Numbered from the stretch's first letter, positions 1-8,614 are shown. The stretch is 16,531 nucleotides of DNA from JBIKVP01 sp044356745 (GCA_044356745.1 JBIKVP010000042.1:1-16531), one strand, 5' to 3'. Numbers and translations: made by a program. The notes: a model not told the origin generated them from the sequence alone.

Positions 1-76
1 CACGATTATGGGTTGACCGCCTATCCGATAACTTCAAAATACTTCAGGCACCAACTCTTCAAATGTGAGGGGTATA
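1..76 (+). repeat. Left arm of a 76-bp inverted repeat
   Basis: Bases 1-76 match the reverse complement of 16408-16483 at 75 of 76 positions; the single mismatch is base 48 (G) against 16436 (T, where C would be expected). The match stops cleanly at base 76 on the inner side. On the outer side it reaches the first base of the window, so the true length is unknown. The copy overlaps the last five sense codons and the stop of the adenylate cyclase gene (62-76 plus the TCA at 59-61). It could be the end of a longer duplicated element, a dispersed intergenic repeat, or a contig-end repeat. Confidence 0.9.
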
Positions 77-1351
77 ATATGCATGAGGAGATGTATAAAG
101 CCGCATTGTTTCCCCTAAACCGTCAAGCATGTGCTCACCAACATATGCTTGCTCTTGCCATATATGATGGGCAAAGGTTTGTGTCATTAAGAGAGGCACT
201 TGAAGCGTTTTGTTCAAGCGTGCAACACGGCACGCAATATTCACATCGCGCCCAATTACCGTGAAGTCAAGCCGCTGACCAGAGCCAACATTTCCATAAG
301 CTGCTTCACCATGATGAAGCGCAATGCCCACTTCAAGAGGATAAAGCGAGGAGCCTATCGCACGCGCTTCCCTAAGACGATAAAGCGCATCTCGTGCAGC
401 CGAGAGCGCACTTTGTGCGGCGGTTCCTGCGTCATCAGCGCGATCACGAAAAATCGCAAGTAACGCATCGCCCATATATTTCAGCACTTGCCCACCTTGC
501 GCTTCAATGGGGGGAACCAGATAGTCAAAATACTCATTGAGAAGCGTAACCGTTTGTTCAGGTGTCATTTGTGAGGTGAGTCGCGTATAGCTGCGCATAT
601 CTGCAACGAGGATTGCCGAGCGAATACGGCTCACCTGTCCACGACGTATAACACCGCTTAAAATTTCACGATGTGGCTCATCTCCAACATAAATGCGTAA
701 GACATCATCAAGCTGTCGCGTGGTTGAGCGAAGCTCAACAACAAGGCCAATAGTTGGCATCACAAAGCGTAGCAACCGTAAATGAAGTGGGCTGAAACCT
801 TCGGATGCACGGGTTGCAAAAGTAATCGCATTGCCAGAGCCATTTGCAAAAAAGAGCGGCACGCACACATAATGCGTATAATGTTCTGATTTTAGTTCTG
901 AAACAATACCAAAAAGATGATCAGGTGTACGCGTTAAATCAAGGTGCATCCATTCTCGCGTTTGATGGACGTGATAAATAGGGCTTGTGAGGTAAAGCGA
1001 TTCAATGCGCCCTTCATGGGGGAAATAGACTGTTGAAGGCTGGGCTTGCTTCACCCAATAACGGCCAACACCCGCATATTCGGAATGCAGTGACTCGACC
1101 GCTGCCGTCATACGATCAACAGGAACATCCATCGCATTGAGACGATCAGCAATTCCTGCAACAACATCATGCAGATCAGGGGCTTTTAATCCCTCTGACA
1201 TCAACCAGTCACGCAAAGCAACGCATTGGCGCAATGTTGGTGCGTCAAGCGTCATGGCAAGATCAAACGAGTCGCATGTATCCTCATTCAGGACGAGGCC
1301 ATCTTCAACGCCTAGCGCACGAACATCACGATTGGTCTGTGAGAGCAACAT
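59..1351 (-). CDS. Soluble class III adenylate cyclase
   Basis: This 430-residue protein should make cAMP from ATP in the cytoplasm; no signal peptide or membrane segment is visible. The C-terminal part, about residues 243-400, is a class III nucleotide cyclase domain. Metal-binding aspartates are D251 (VADMRSYT) and D295 (KYMGD). K291 and D362 (DFTVIG) fit adenine rather than guanine recognition. N371 and R375 (VNIACR) match the conserved ribose/transition-state Asn and Arg. Residues about 80-210 form the GAF-like N-terminal region seen in many alphaproteobacterial cyclases (SPIYHVHQT, then VPLFFANGSGNAITFAT); its ligand is unknown. The ATG at 1349-1351 has only a weak GGTAGG upstream. The gene lies 54 bp after the DUF2235 gene on the same strand, so they may be co-transcribed. 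Its last codons and stop fall in the left inverted repeat, so the C-terminus may be altered by the repeat, though the catalytic domain is complete. Confidence 0.9.
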   Translation of the reverse strand: MLLSQTNRDVRALGVEDGLVLNEDTCDSFDLAMTLDAPTLRQCVALRDWLMSEGLKAPDLHDVVAGIADRLNAMDVPVDRMTAAVESLHSEYAGVGRYWVKQAQPSTVYFPHEGRIESLYLTSPIYHVHQTREWMHLDLTRTPDHLFGIVSELKSEHYTHYVCVPLFFANGSGNAITFATRASEGFSPLHLRLLRFVMPTIGLVVELRSTTRQLDDVLRIYVGDEPHREILSGVIRRGQVSRIRSAILVADMRSYTRLTSQMTPEQTVTLLNEYFDYLVPPIEAQGGQVLKYMGDALLAIFRDRADDAGTAAQSALSAARDALYRLREARAIGSSLYPLEVGIALHHGEAAYGNVGSGQRLDFTVIGRDVNIACRVARLNKTLQVPLLMTQTFAHHIWQEQAYVGEHMLDGLGETMRLYTSPHAYYTPHI

Positions 1352-1405
1352 AGCCTACCGTGACGATAAATGATGATAATCGCAAGATGCTTTTCACACG
1401 TGTTT

Positions 1406-4123
1406 TTAATACCGCTCAGGTGTTTCGATTTTAGTAATAACAATCTCAAAATTTCCACGATTATTTTCATAAAAACGTGGCCACATATAAGGTAAGCCAA
1501 GTACGGCATCGTTGACATAAAGTGAAAGCGCACCATCCTCATCGGGTGTGATGCGTGTGCTGTTTGCACCTAATGGATATATATGTCCGCCTTTATCACC
1601 AACTTGCGCAAGCGGCACAAACCAATTCTCGCCCATAACGCGCCGCAACGGAATTGCAAAAAGCATTCTTAAACCCGCATCTGGATGACGCCAACTGAAA
1701 CCAGCCGATTTGATTTCATGTTTTGTGCCGATAGTGCCATCTAGCAATTCGGTCGTTTTAGGAATGGTTAGCTGATACGTCGCACCTTTTTCAAATTTAA
1801 GACCCGTTCCTGCACAAGGATCACTTGCTTTAATTAAAAATGTTACAGGGGTGTTGATTGGTAATTTAACGTGATGTGCTGCTGGATTGAGGCACACTTC
1901 GCCCATTGAGACAAGCAGCGTAAATCCAAGTCTGTTAAAGGCTAAAGCTCCAACAGCAACGACAATACCCGCATAGATGAACGGGAGCGCATGGCGTGAC
2001 ATCGTATATTTTAAGTGAAGCATCCCCTCATTGGTGCGCGCCCACCGCGCAATGCGCAAGAAAACCCCTGTTTTAACGCCAAGTCCTGCCTTAAGGCGTC
2101 GCTCATGAGCGTTAAGCGTCCATGTCCACCACGCCCAGAATGCAACCGCCGCCGCACCCGCTAAAATGATGCGCCAGCGACTAATAAAATTAGACATTTC
2201 GGCATTTTCTTTAGGAAGTGGCATCATCCACAGTATGAGCGCCATTCCAACAAGCCCACCCATAAGAACGGTATAAATAATAAATTTGAACTGGCTCGGA
2301 ATGCGCAACGCTTTAACGGTCAGATTATTCATCTTGAGGTTCCACGCCAAACGCCCTTTATCGCGAATGCGTCGTTCAAGAAAATTACTGTAAGAAAACG
2401 TTGAGACTAATGCAGCCAACAACATGATTAAAAGCCATGATTTTCCACGAAACGCTTCAATCCATGGCGAAAAGTAACTTGGCGTAAATGCTGAAGCAAC
2501 ATCAAGCAGTGGATTTGTAAGCGCATCTGTTGCATCTTTAATGCGCTCGTGGTCAAAACGAATGGCATCACTGAAAAGGTCACTAAGCGCAAAATCCGTT
2601 CCTTCAGAAGCTGCGCCTGATAATGCTGAGATTGGTGGGCCTGAGAGCGTTGTCACCGTTTCAGGTGGCGTTGAAAACAATCCAAAGGATACCAATAGCG
2701 GAAAAGCAACAAGAATTAGTGTGATCAACAACGTGAACGAGTAGCTGAACTGTCGCCACCAGATAATATCTTTTACCACCTCTTTAACATCTGGATGAGG
2801 CAAGCTCATCGCCTTAATTTGATTTTGAATAGGGAAATGAGGTTGTGCAGCAATAAGATTTGCTTTGTACTGATTAAACGACATCGTTGTATATGTGTTG
2901 GGCACAGCATGAAGCAGATTTGTTGTAGGGAGCTGTGGGCCAGTTTGTTGTGTCAAAACTTTAAAGTTATCTTCTAACGGCAACGGCACATAATAATCTC
3001 CGCCCAGTGCCATCCTTTGCAGAATGCTTTCATGAATGACGGGTTCAATAAGTTGTGTGTCGCCTTGTTCATTTGGAAGCAGAATGTCCCGAGGGCGATA
3101 ACGATAATAAGCTGATAAACCCGCTCGTGAATTCGCTAATGCACCATATGGTGTTGCATTTGAGCGTACAAGATCCATACCCGATGCACTAAAGCGCAAG
3201 CCAGCTTGCATTGCTTCATCCGCCATCCATGATAGTGCAATATGAGCAAGCGAGTCTTCAGGATACCCACCCCCAATGTTCGCGTGCATTCCCGCAAACC
3301 AAACTTGTGACAATCGGCCAGAAGCAACCTCACCATTTTCTACAGCACGTCGTTCTGCTAATTCATCCCATGGCAGCGGATGAAATGTGAGCCTCTCATC
3401 ATCAAGTGCAAGAGCGTGACATGCTCGCTGCACTAAGGGCGAAAGCGCATTATTCGACCACGTCATGGGCCATATGTAGCGATCAATTCCGATTTTCATT
3501 TCACGAACCGGAATGCCATAAGCATCAACCGTATCCCATAATCCTAAAAAGCGTACTGATGGATTACGAAAACTATGGTGCGGATTAGAGGGATTATAGG
3601 TCTCATACCCCATGAATTTATCACGCAAGGCAATAAAGCCGTCGCGAATTGCACGTGAAATAATGACCACGGGTGAACGGCGTTGATAACTTTTACGATA
3701 AGCGCGATAAGCCGCTGCAGCGCGTAATTTAAGTTCTTCTTGCGATGAAAAGCGCACTAATCCTTGAGTATCAATCAACCCCATCAAAACACGGATTGTG
3801 AATGCACCGCGACTAAACCCAAAGCCATAAATTTGATCACTGTTTTGAGCATCTAAGTTGCCATTTTTGTCATAAGACGCATCATAATTTCGGCAAATAA
3901 ACATATACAGATCAAGCACATTGCGCTTAAGACCCCATCCTGTGACTCCGCCTAAAATCGCCAAAGGCTTAAATGAAGATGTCCCCACACCGTCATTATA
4001 ACACGCCATTTGATCAGAAGCAGACAGATCAAGAGCCTGATAAAGCCGCCAGACATTCGTTTTGCACACATCGCCCGCGCTGTTACCCGTGCCATTTGAA
4101 AGCACAATAATTTTCTTACTCAT
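1406..4123 (-). CDS. DUF2235 alpha/beta-hydrolase with membrane segments and LecA-like C-terminus
   Basis: This 905-residue protein begins with a DUF2235 domain (about 1-420), the fold shared with Tle1-type phospholipases. The nucleophile elbow is GFSRG at 102-106 with Ser104. D197 (GLWDTVD) and H280 (GMHANIGGGYPE) are the expected acid and base; the triad is inferred from the family. Hydrophobic stretches at about 459-482, 562-578, 612-634, 651-670 and 713-738 look like membrane spans. The last 160 residues resemble the Pseudomonas LecA lectin fold: LYVNDAV at 868-874 and YENNRG at 885-890 parallel LecA's calcium- and sugar-binding YND and NNSG motifs. The start is the ATG at 4121-4123, preceded by a strong GGGGGA. 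No type VI secretion genes are nearby, so an effector role is not supported; a membrane-anchored lipase or esterase is a reasonable guess. The substrate is unknown. Confidence 0.85.
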   Translation of the reverse strand: MSKKIIVLSNGTGNSAGDVCKTNVWRLYQALDLSASDQMACYNDGVGTSSFKPLAILGGVTGWGLKRNVLDLYMFICRNYDASYDKNGNLDAQNSDQIYGFGFSRGAFTIRVLMGLIDTQGLVRFSSQEELKLRAAAAYRAYRKSYQRRSPVVIISRAIRDGFIALRDKFMGYETYNPSNPHHSFRNPSVRFLGLWDTVDAYGIPVREMKIGIDRYIWPMTWSNNALSPLVQRACHALALDDERLTFHPLPWDELAERRAVENGEVASGRLSQVWFAGMHANIGGGYPEDSLAHIALSWMADEAMQAGLRFSASGMDLVRSNATPYGALANSRAGLSAYYRYRPRDILLPNEQGDTQLIEPVIHESILQRMALGGDYYVPLPLEDNFKVLTQQTGPQLPTTNLLHAVPNTYTTMSFNQYKANLIAAQPHFPIQNQIKAMSLPHPDVKEVVKDIIWWRQFSYSFTLLITLILVAFPLLVSFGLFSTPPETVTTLSGPPISALSGAASEGTDFALSDLFSDAIRFDHERIKDATDALTNPLLDVASAFTPSYFSPWIEAFRGKSWLLIMLLAALVSTFSYSNFLERRIRDKGRLAWNLKMNNLTVKALRIPSQFKFIIYTVLMGGLVGMALILWMMPLPKENAEMSNFISRWRIILAGAAAVAFWAWWTWTLNAHERRLKAGLGVKTGVFLRIARWARTNEGMLHLKYTMSRHALPFIYAGIVVAVGALAFNRLGFTLLVSMGEVCLNPAAHHVKLPINTPVTFLIKASDPCAGTGLKFEKGATYQLTIPKTTELLDGTIGTKHEIKSAGFSWRHPDAGLRMLFAIPLRRVMGENWFVPLAQVGDKGGHIYPLGANSTRITPDEDGALSLYVNDAVLGLPYMWPRFYENNRGNFEIVITKIETPERY

Positions 4124-4317
4124 TCTTTTCCCCCGTCTTTATATAGACTTTTCTCACTAAGAGACTGACTCGTTTACGTCCAAAGTTCAATCTCGCTTGC
4201 ACGTGTTTTTCTCATTCAGATATGGTTCAGCTTCACACTGCTAATTCTATGCAGGTTGGATGTGCACCAGCGCACATGTGCAGCAAAAAATTTTCCATTT
4301 TAAAAAAGGATATTGTT
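4124..4317. promoter_or_regulatory. Divergent intergenic region between the DUF2235 and Spy-like genes
   Basis: Both flanking genes are transcribed away from this 194-bp stretch, so it must hold both promoters. On the minus side a TATATAAAG-like stretch lies just before the DUF2235 ribosome site. ACTCGTTTACGTC at 4168-4180 recurs almost exactly upstream of the glutamate dehydrogenase gene. On the plus side a TTGCAC (4197-4202) is followed 18 nt later by TATGGT, a weak sigma-70-like pair. No hexamer pair is convincing enough to fix a start site. Confidence 0.4.
4260..4277 (+). repeat. Short inverted repeat in the leader of the Spy-like gene
   Basis: ATGTGC (4260-4265) and GCACAT (4272-4277) can form a 6-bp stem around a 6-nt loop. 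It sits about 40 nt before the start codon at 4318 and would lie in the mRNA leader if transcription begins upstream. It may be an operator half-site pair or a leader hairpin. It could also be chance. Confidence 0.35.
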
Positions 4318-4836
4318 ATGTCGACACGTTTTATAAAATCAGTTTCATTGAGCAGCGCAGCCCTTTTGATCGCTTTAGGAACAGCGTTTGCACAACCTGC
4401 TCCCGCACAAGATACGCTTTCTAATACGGCTGAACAAAGCAAATCAGATCATAGCATGCGTGGCAAAGCACGCCTCTCTCCAGAAGATCAGAGCGCCCTA
4501 CTTGATGGCCGTATCGCGGGAATGTTGGCTGCATTAAAACTCACACCCGATCAGCAAAAACTTTGGACACCTGTTGAAAAAGCACTGCGTGATCAAAATG
4601 CAGAGCGTGGTAAATATCATGATCGTAAAGCTTATCGTGAGCTCGACTTTCTACAACGTCTTGATAAAATGAGTGAACGCGCAACACAACACGCCGAACG
4701 CGCGAAAAGTTTATCAGATGCGATTAAACCGCTATGGGCAACGCTTGACGAGCGTCAAAAACGTTTAATGCCGATGCTTATGCGTATGGGTGGCGGTCGT
4801 GGTGGTCATCACGGTCACAAAGGTGGTTCAAATTAA
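4318..4836 (+). CDS. Exported Spy/CpxP-like (LTxxQ motif) protein
   Basis: This 172-residue protein starts with a signal peptide (basic STRFIK, hydrophobic core through about residue 24, likely cleavage after AFA before Gln). The mature part contains LTPDQQKLW, the LTxxQ motif of the Spy/CpxP family, in a mostly helical, charged region. The C-terminal tail is Gly/His-rich (GGGRGGHHGHKGG) and might bind metal. Family members act in the periplasm as ATP-independent folding helpers or envelope-stress modulators; that role is inferred here. I chose the ATG at 4318 over an in-frame ATG at 4222 because AAAAGGA (4304-4310) lies 7 nt before it and the signal peptide begins right after it. The gene stands alone on its strand and ends at a strong terminator. 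Confidence 0.85.
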   Translation: MSTRFIKSVSLSSAALLIALGTAFAQPAPAQDTLSNTAEQSKSDHSMRGKARLSPEDQSALLDGRIAGMLAALKLTPDQQKLWTPVEKALRDQNAERGKYHDRKAYRELDFLQRLDKMSERATQHAERAKSLSDAIKPLWATLDERQKRLMPMLMRMGGGRGGHHGHKGGSN

Positions 4837-4867
4837 TTCAAATAGATATGGGCTCAGTTGCATTCAC

Positions 4868-4895
4868 AAAAAACCCCGCACAAGCGGGGTTTTTT
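4868..4895. terminator. Bidirectional Rho-independent terminator
   Basis: A perfect 12-bp stem is made of six A plus CCCCGC (4868-4879) and GCGGGG plus six T (4884-4895), with the loop ACAA. The GC core is flanked by A on one side and T on the other, so it can work in both directions. It lies between the ends of two convergent genes, the Spy-like gene (stop at 4834-4836) and the response regulator (stop at 4929-4931), and should serve both. Confidence 0.95.
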
Positions 4896-4928
4896 ATTTA
4901 AAAATTTCATGACTACATTTTGAGGTGA

Positions 4929-5612
4929 TTAATGATCCGCGAGCACCGCTTCATTCATCTGGCCTTCTTTCGCGCTTAGATCATCGATTTGTGATGCCAT
5001 GATCACGGCTTGGGTACGGCTTTCAACACCAAGTTTAAGCAGAATCGCTGACACATGTGCTTTGACTGTTGCCTCAGACACTTTCAAGTCATAAGCAATC
5101 TGTTTATTGAGCATCCCCTCACGCAACATCATCAACACACGTTGTTGTTGTGGTGTAAGACTCAAAATACGGGACACAATCTCTTTTTGCTTTGGGTGTA
5201 GTGGCTTATTAACATCGACAGAAGGATCCACCCATGTGCCACCTTCCAAAACTGTATTGAGCACTTCACCCATCTGCTCTTTTGTGAGTGTTTTGGGCAT
5301 AAAACCGCACGCACCGAACTCCATACATTTACGTATGGTCATCACGTCATCATTTCCCGATACCACGAGAACAGGCACGTCAGGATGTTGTGAGCGAAGA
5401 TAGATCAATCCTGAAAGCCCCTGTACGCCTGGCATCTTCAAATCAAGTAAAATCAAGAGCGTATTGGGATTTTGAGTTAAACGATCGACCATTTCTTCAA
5501 ACGTACCGGCCTCTTGTATATTCGTGCCGGGCATGATGCTTTTCACAGCCTCACGCATTGCGGAGCGGAGAAGCGGATGATCGTCTGCGATTATAATCGT
5601 TTCGTTTGTCAT
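4929..5612 (-). CDS. NarL/FixJ-family response regulator (orphan)
   Basis: This 227-residue protein is a two-domain transcription regulator. The receiver domain (about 4-122) has the acidic pair D10-D11, phosphoacceptor D57 (LLDLKMPG), S85 and K107 (MPKT). The LuxR-type helix-turn-helix (about 150-207) has LTPQQQRVLMMLREGMLNKQ, then the recognition helix in SEATVKAHVSAILLKL. It should bind DNA as a dimer after phosphorylation by a sensor kinase. No kinase gene is present in this window, so its input and targets are unknown. The ATG at 5610-5612 has only a distant AGGT upstream. The gene is alone on its strand, with 322 bp of AT-rich DNA before it, and ends at the terminator shared with the convergent Spy-like gene. 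Confidence 0.92.
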   Translation of the reverse strand: MTNETIIIADDHPLLRSAMREAVKSIMPGTNIQEAGTFEEMVDRLTQNPNTLLILLDLKMPGVQGLSGLIYLRSQHPDVPVLVVSGNDDVMTIRKCMEFGACGFMPKTLTKEQMGEVLNTVLEGGTWVDPSVDVNKPLHPKQKEIVSRILSLTPQQQRVLMMLREGMLNKQIAYDLKVSEATVKAHVSAILLKLGVESRTQAVIMASQIDDLSAKEGQMNEAVLADH

Positions 5613-5934
5613 AATTTTATGTTACCTGAAATTTTGAATTTAATAAACTTAAAACTATAGATGCTTAATAGTTTTATATTGTGAGTATTTTCGCAATTAG
5701 CCAAGAGTCGTATTTGAGAGTCTTATTATAGTCTTATGCTTTAATCTTTTCGTCTTAAATTTAACGCGAATAAGATTAAAAAAATCGCTCTCGTTATAAA
5801 AAAGTTGTATATCCTAGAGAATTTTTCAACTTTAGGTAAATACACTCTATGTCAAAACACACTTATTTTAACACAATGTGATGCATTAATCCTTGTATAA
5901 CACCTTCACATTTTGATACGTGTAATAGGTGTCT
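5613..5934. other. AT-rich intergenic region with two inverted repeats
   Basis: These 322 bp hold no convincing gene. They should contain the response-regulator promoter and the 3' end of the pepN transcript. Two inverted repeats are visible: TTTAATCTT/AAGATTAAA at 5740-5748 and 5772-5780, and AAAGTTG/CAACTTT at 5801-5807 and 5827-5833. On the minus strand the second is directly followed by a run of T (CAACTTTTTTA), so it may act as a weak terminator for pepN about 100 nt after its stop codon. ACTATA at 5654-5659 reads TATAGT on the minus strand, a possible -10 box for the response regulator, but no good -35 accompanies it. Confidence 0.5.
5801..5833 (-). terminator. Possible weak terminator after pepN
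   Basis: Read on the minus strand, AAAGTTG and CAACTTT form a 7-bp stem around a 19-nt loop, and the second arm runs straight into six T. The stem has little GC and the loop is long, so efficiency would be poor. It is the only hairpin with a T run between the pepN stop (5935-5937) and the response regulator. Confidence 0.3.
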
Positions 5935-8589
5935 TTAGACCAAGGCACGCTCCACAATATCTTTTACATCGCGAGAAAGCGTATTGATTTGCGCTAATTC
6001 AGTAAGTGCAGAAAAAGCTTGTGCACGACGAGGCGCCTCCATGGTACGCCACGTTTTAAACGCACCGAGCAATCGTGCCGCGGTGTGGGCATTACGCGAA
6101 TCAATGTCTGCAACCAGTTGAGCAACGAGCCTATAACCTGCACCGTCTAAACGATGGAATTGCGTAAGGTTGCTCATTGCGAATGTCCCAATGAGGGCAC
6201 GTACACGGTTCGGATTGATGAGTGAGAAAGCTGTGTGTTTCATTAAATGTTGTATGCGCTTTAAAACATGATCATGAGGAACACTAGCCTGAAGCGCGAA
6301 CCATTTATCCATGACGAGAGGATCGTCATGATATGTCTTTTCAAAGTGAGCGAGTGCTTCACTTTGAGCATCTCCTTCAATAAGAGTAAGTGTTGCTAAT
6401 GCACCCAGGCGTTCTGTCATGTTAGTCGCTTGAATATACTGTCGCGATGCAAGCGCTTGACCTGTGGCTTCATCTCCCTCACGAATGAAATCCAGAGCAA
6501 TATTACGTAAAGCACGCCGCCCCGCAGAGACTGCATCAGGAGAATACGGCGCACTATCACTCAAGCTGCCATAAACTTTCAGCAATGTTGGCATAAGATA
6601 TTTTGCAAGCTCCGAGCGTACACATGCTCGTGCCTTGAGAATAGCATCAGGGTTGATATCATGACCCAACCGCAGCATCATATTGCCTTCGCTTGGAAGT
6701 TGGAGCACTTGCGCAGCGAATGCGCGATCTTGATCTGCCTTAATTGTTATGAACCGGTCAAACGCTTGTGCAAGCCCTAGGACTCGGCGCTCATCGTGAT
6801 CCCCATGATAAGCGCGTAACATTAAGCGTAAAGCGATTTCTTGACCCGACTCCCAGCGGCCATAGGCATCGCTATCATGCCCGAATAAAACAAGGAGGTC
6901 ATCATCAGAACGATTCGCTTCAAGTTGCACTGGAGCAGAAAATCCCCGAAGCAATGATAAAATCGGGCGATGCTCAATTTGCCCGAACGTGATGCTCGCT
7001 GAAGCGCGATCAAGAATATATAATCCACCTTGATCAAGCGACCTGATCGGACCACCACTGACAGGAATGAGGGGCAACTCACCACTTACATTGCTGACTA
7101 AACCGAGTTCAATTGGCAAAACCATGGGCTGCTTATGTGGTTGGCCAGGAGTTGGTGCAGTATGTTGTGCAAAATCAACCTGAAAAGTTTTCGCATTTTC
7201 ATCATAAGTGCCCGATACAACAAGACGCGGCGTTCCCGCCTGCTCATACCACTGCGAGAAGTGTGTAAGATCAAAACCCGATGCATCAGCAAAGCACGTG
7301 AGGAAATCTTCAATTGTTGCCGCAGAACCATCACAACGATTGAAATAAAGCTCCATACCCTTACGAAAATCATGGTCTCCGATAAGAGATTTAAGCATTC
7401 GGATGACTTCAGCGCCCTTGTCATAGACTGTTGCCGTATAAAAGTTGTTGATCTCTTTGTAAGCGCGTGGTCGCACGGGATGTGCAAGGGGGCTTGAATC
7501 TTCCGTAAACTGCGCTGCCCTCAAAGTGCGGACATCAGAGATGCGTTTTACCGCACGTGAGCGCTCATCAGATGTAAATTCCTGGTCACGAAAAACGGTC
7601 AACCCTTCTTTAAGGCAGAGTTGAAACCAGTCACGACATGTAATGCGGTTGCCTGTCCAGTTATGAAAATACTCATGGGCGATAATCGCCTCAATGTGCA
7701 GATAATCTGTATCAGTGGCTGTTTCAGGACTAGCAAGGATATATTTGTCATTGAATATATTGAGTCCCTTATTCTCCATCGCTCCCATATTAAAATCTGG
7801 TACTGCAACAATATTGAACACGTCTAAATCATATTCACGACCAAACACTTTTTCATCCCAGCGCATAGAACGAATGAGCGCATCCATGGCATAACTGGTG
7901 CGATCCTCTTTGCCATGTTCAACATAAATCCCAAGCGTTACAGGGTGCCCTGACGCGGTTGTGAATGTTTCATGGACTGAAGCGAGCTTTCCACCTACCA
8001 AAGCGAACAAATAACTTGGTTTAGGATGGGGATCATACCATACCGCATAGTGATTATCGGTGTCTTCGACATGCCCGCTTTCAATCAGATTTCCATTTCC
8101 GAGTAGAATGGGCGCATCATCTTTGTCAGCTTGCAAGCGCGTTGTGTAAATCGCCATAACGTCAGGACGATCAAGAAAATACGTAATACGCCTAAAGCCT
8201 TCTGCTTCACATTGCGTTGCGTACATATCACCAGAACGATAAATCCCCATGAGTTGTGTATTCTCACTAGGATTAACCAGCGTTATAATTTCGAGTGTAA
8301 ACGCTCCTTGAGGCGGTTCATGCAGCGTAAGCGCTTTGGGCGTTGCTATGTAAGCATCTTGAGACAGTGGCTCGCCGTTGAGACTTACACTTTCAAGTGT
8401 AAGATCATCACCATCAAGAACAAGGACGCCGCCCGAGGCTCGCAGTGGGTTTGGCCTCATCTCTAATATTGCCTTGACCCGCGTCGCTGTTGGATGCAGA
8501 TGAATATCTAACCCGACGCTATCAATGAGATAAGCACTTGGCGCATAATCACTCAGTCGCACCAATACATCGGCCTCTGTTCGCATCAT
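5935..8589 (-). CDS. pepN: Aminopeptidase N (M1 family)
   Basis: This 884-residue zinc metallopeptidase removes N-terminal residues from peptides and is probably cytoplasmic, since no signal peptide is visible. Its length matches bacterial PepN (about 870 in E. coli). The exopeptidase motif GAMEN lies at 269-273. The zinc site is HEYFH at 305-309 with E328 (KEGLTVF), giving HExxH-x18-E. Y389 in VYDKGAEVIRM matches the catalytic tyrosine. The N-terminal beta domain and long helical C-terminal domain appear complete. Two ATG codons stand in tandem at 8587-8589 and 8584-8586; AAAAAGGA lies 3 nt before the first and 6 nt before the second, so the second may be preferred and the difference is one residue. 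The gene is divergent from the DsbD-domain/peroxiredoxin pair and forms no operon. Confidence 0.96.
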   Translation of the reverse strand: MMRTEADVLVRLSDYAPSAYLIDSVGLDIHLHPTATRVKAILEMRPNPLRASGGVLVLDGDDLTLESVSLNGEPLSQDAYIATPKALTLHEPPQGAFTLEIITLVNPSENTQLMGIYRSGDMYATQCEAEGFRRITYFLDRPDVMAIYTTRLQADKDDAPILLGNGNLIESGHVEDTDNHYAVWYDPHPKPSYLFALVGGKLASVHETFTTASGHPVTLGIYVEHGKEDRTSYAMDALIRSMRWDEKVFGREYDLDVFNIVAVPDFNMGAMENKGLNIFNDKYILASPETATDTDYLHIEAIIAHEYFHNWTGNRITCRDWFQLCLKEGLTVFRDQEFTSDERSRAVKRISDVRTLRAAQFTEDSSPLAHPVRPRAYKEINNFYTATVYDKGAEVIRMLKSLIGDHDFRKGMELYFNRCDGSAATIEDFLTCFADASGFDLTHFSQWYEQAGTPRLVVSGTYDENAKTFQVDFAQHTAPTPGQPHKQPMVLPIELGLVSNVSGELPLIPVSGGPIRSLDQGGLYILDRASASITFGQIEHRPILSLLRGFSAPVQLEANRSDDDLLVLFGHDSDAYGRWESGQEIALRLMLRAYHGDHDERRVLGLAQAFDRFITIKADQDRAFAAQVLQLPSEGNMMLRLGHDINPDAILKARACVRSELAKYLMPTLLKVYGSLSDSAPYSPDAVSAGRRALRNIALDFIREGDEATGQALASRQYIQATNMTERLGALATLTLIEGDAQSEALAHFEKTYHDDPLVMDKWFALQASVPHDHVLKRIQHLMKHTAFSLINPNRVRALIGTFAMSNLTQFHRLDGAGYRLVAQLVADIDSRNAHTAARLLGAFKTWRTMEAPRRAQAFSALTELAQINTLSRDVKDIVERALV

Positions 8590-8614
8590 AATTCCTTTTT
8601 AAAATTCTCATAAA

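Noticed and set aside
13..264. Plus-strand ORF at the left edge
   Set aside because: It lies antisense to the cyclase C-terminus, whose motifs are clear in the other strand, and its peptide resembles no family I know.
1406..4123. Reading the DUF2235 gene as a type VI secretion lipase effector (Tle1)
   Set aside because: No VgrG, PAAR, adaptor or immunity gene is adjacent, and the multiple membrane segments fit a resident membrane protein better.
7098..7497. Two overlapping 120-130-codon ORFs on opposite strands inside pepN
   Set aside because: Both are out-of-frame shadows of the well-supported aminopeptidase; no ribosome sites or motifs support them.
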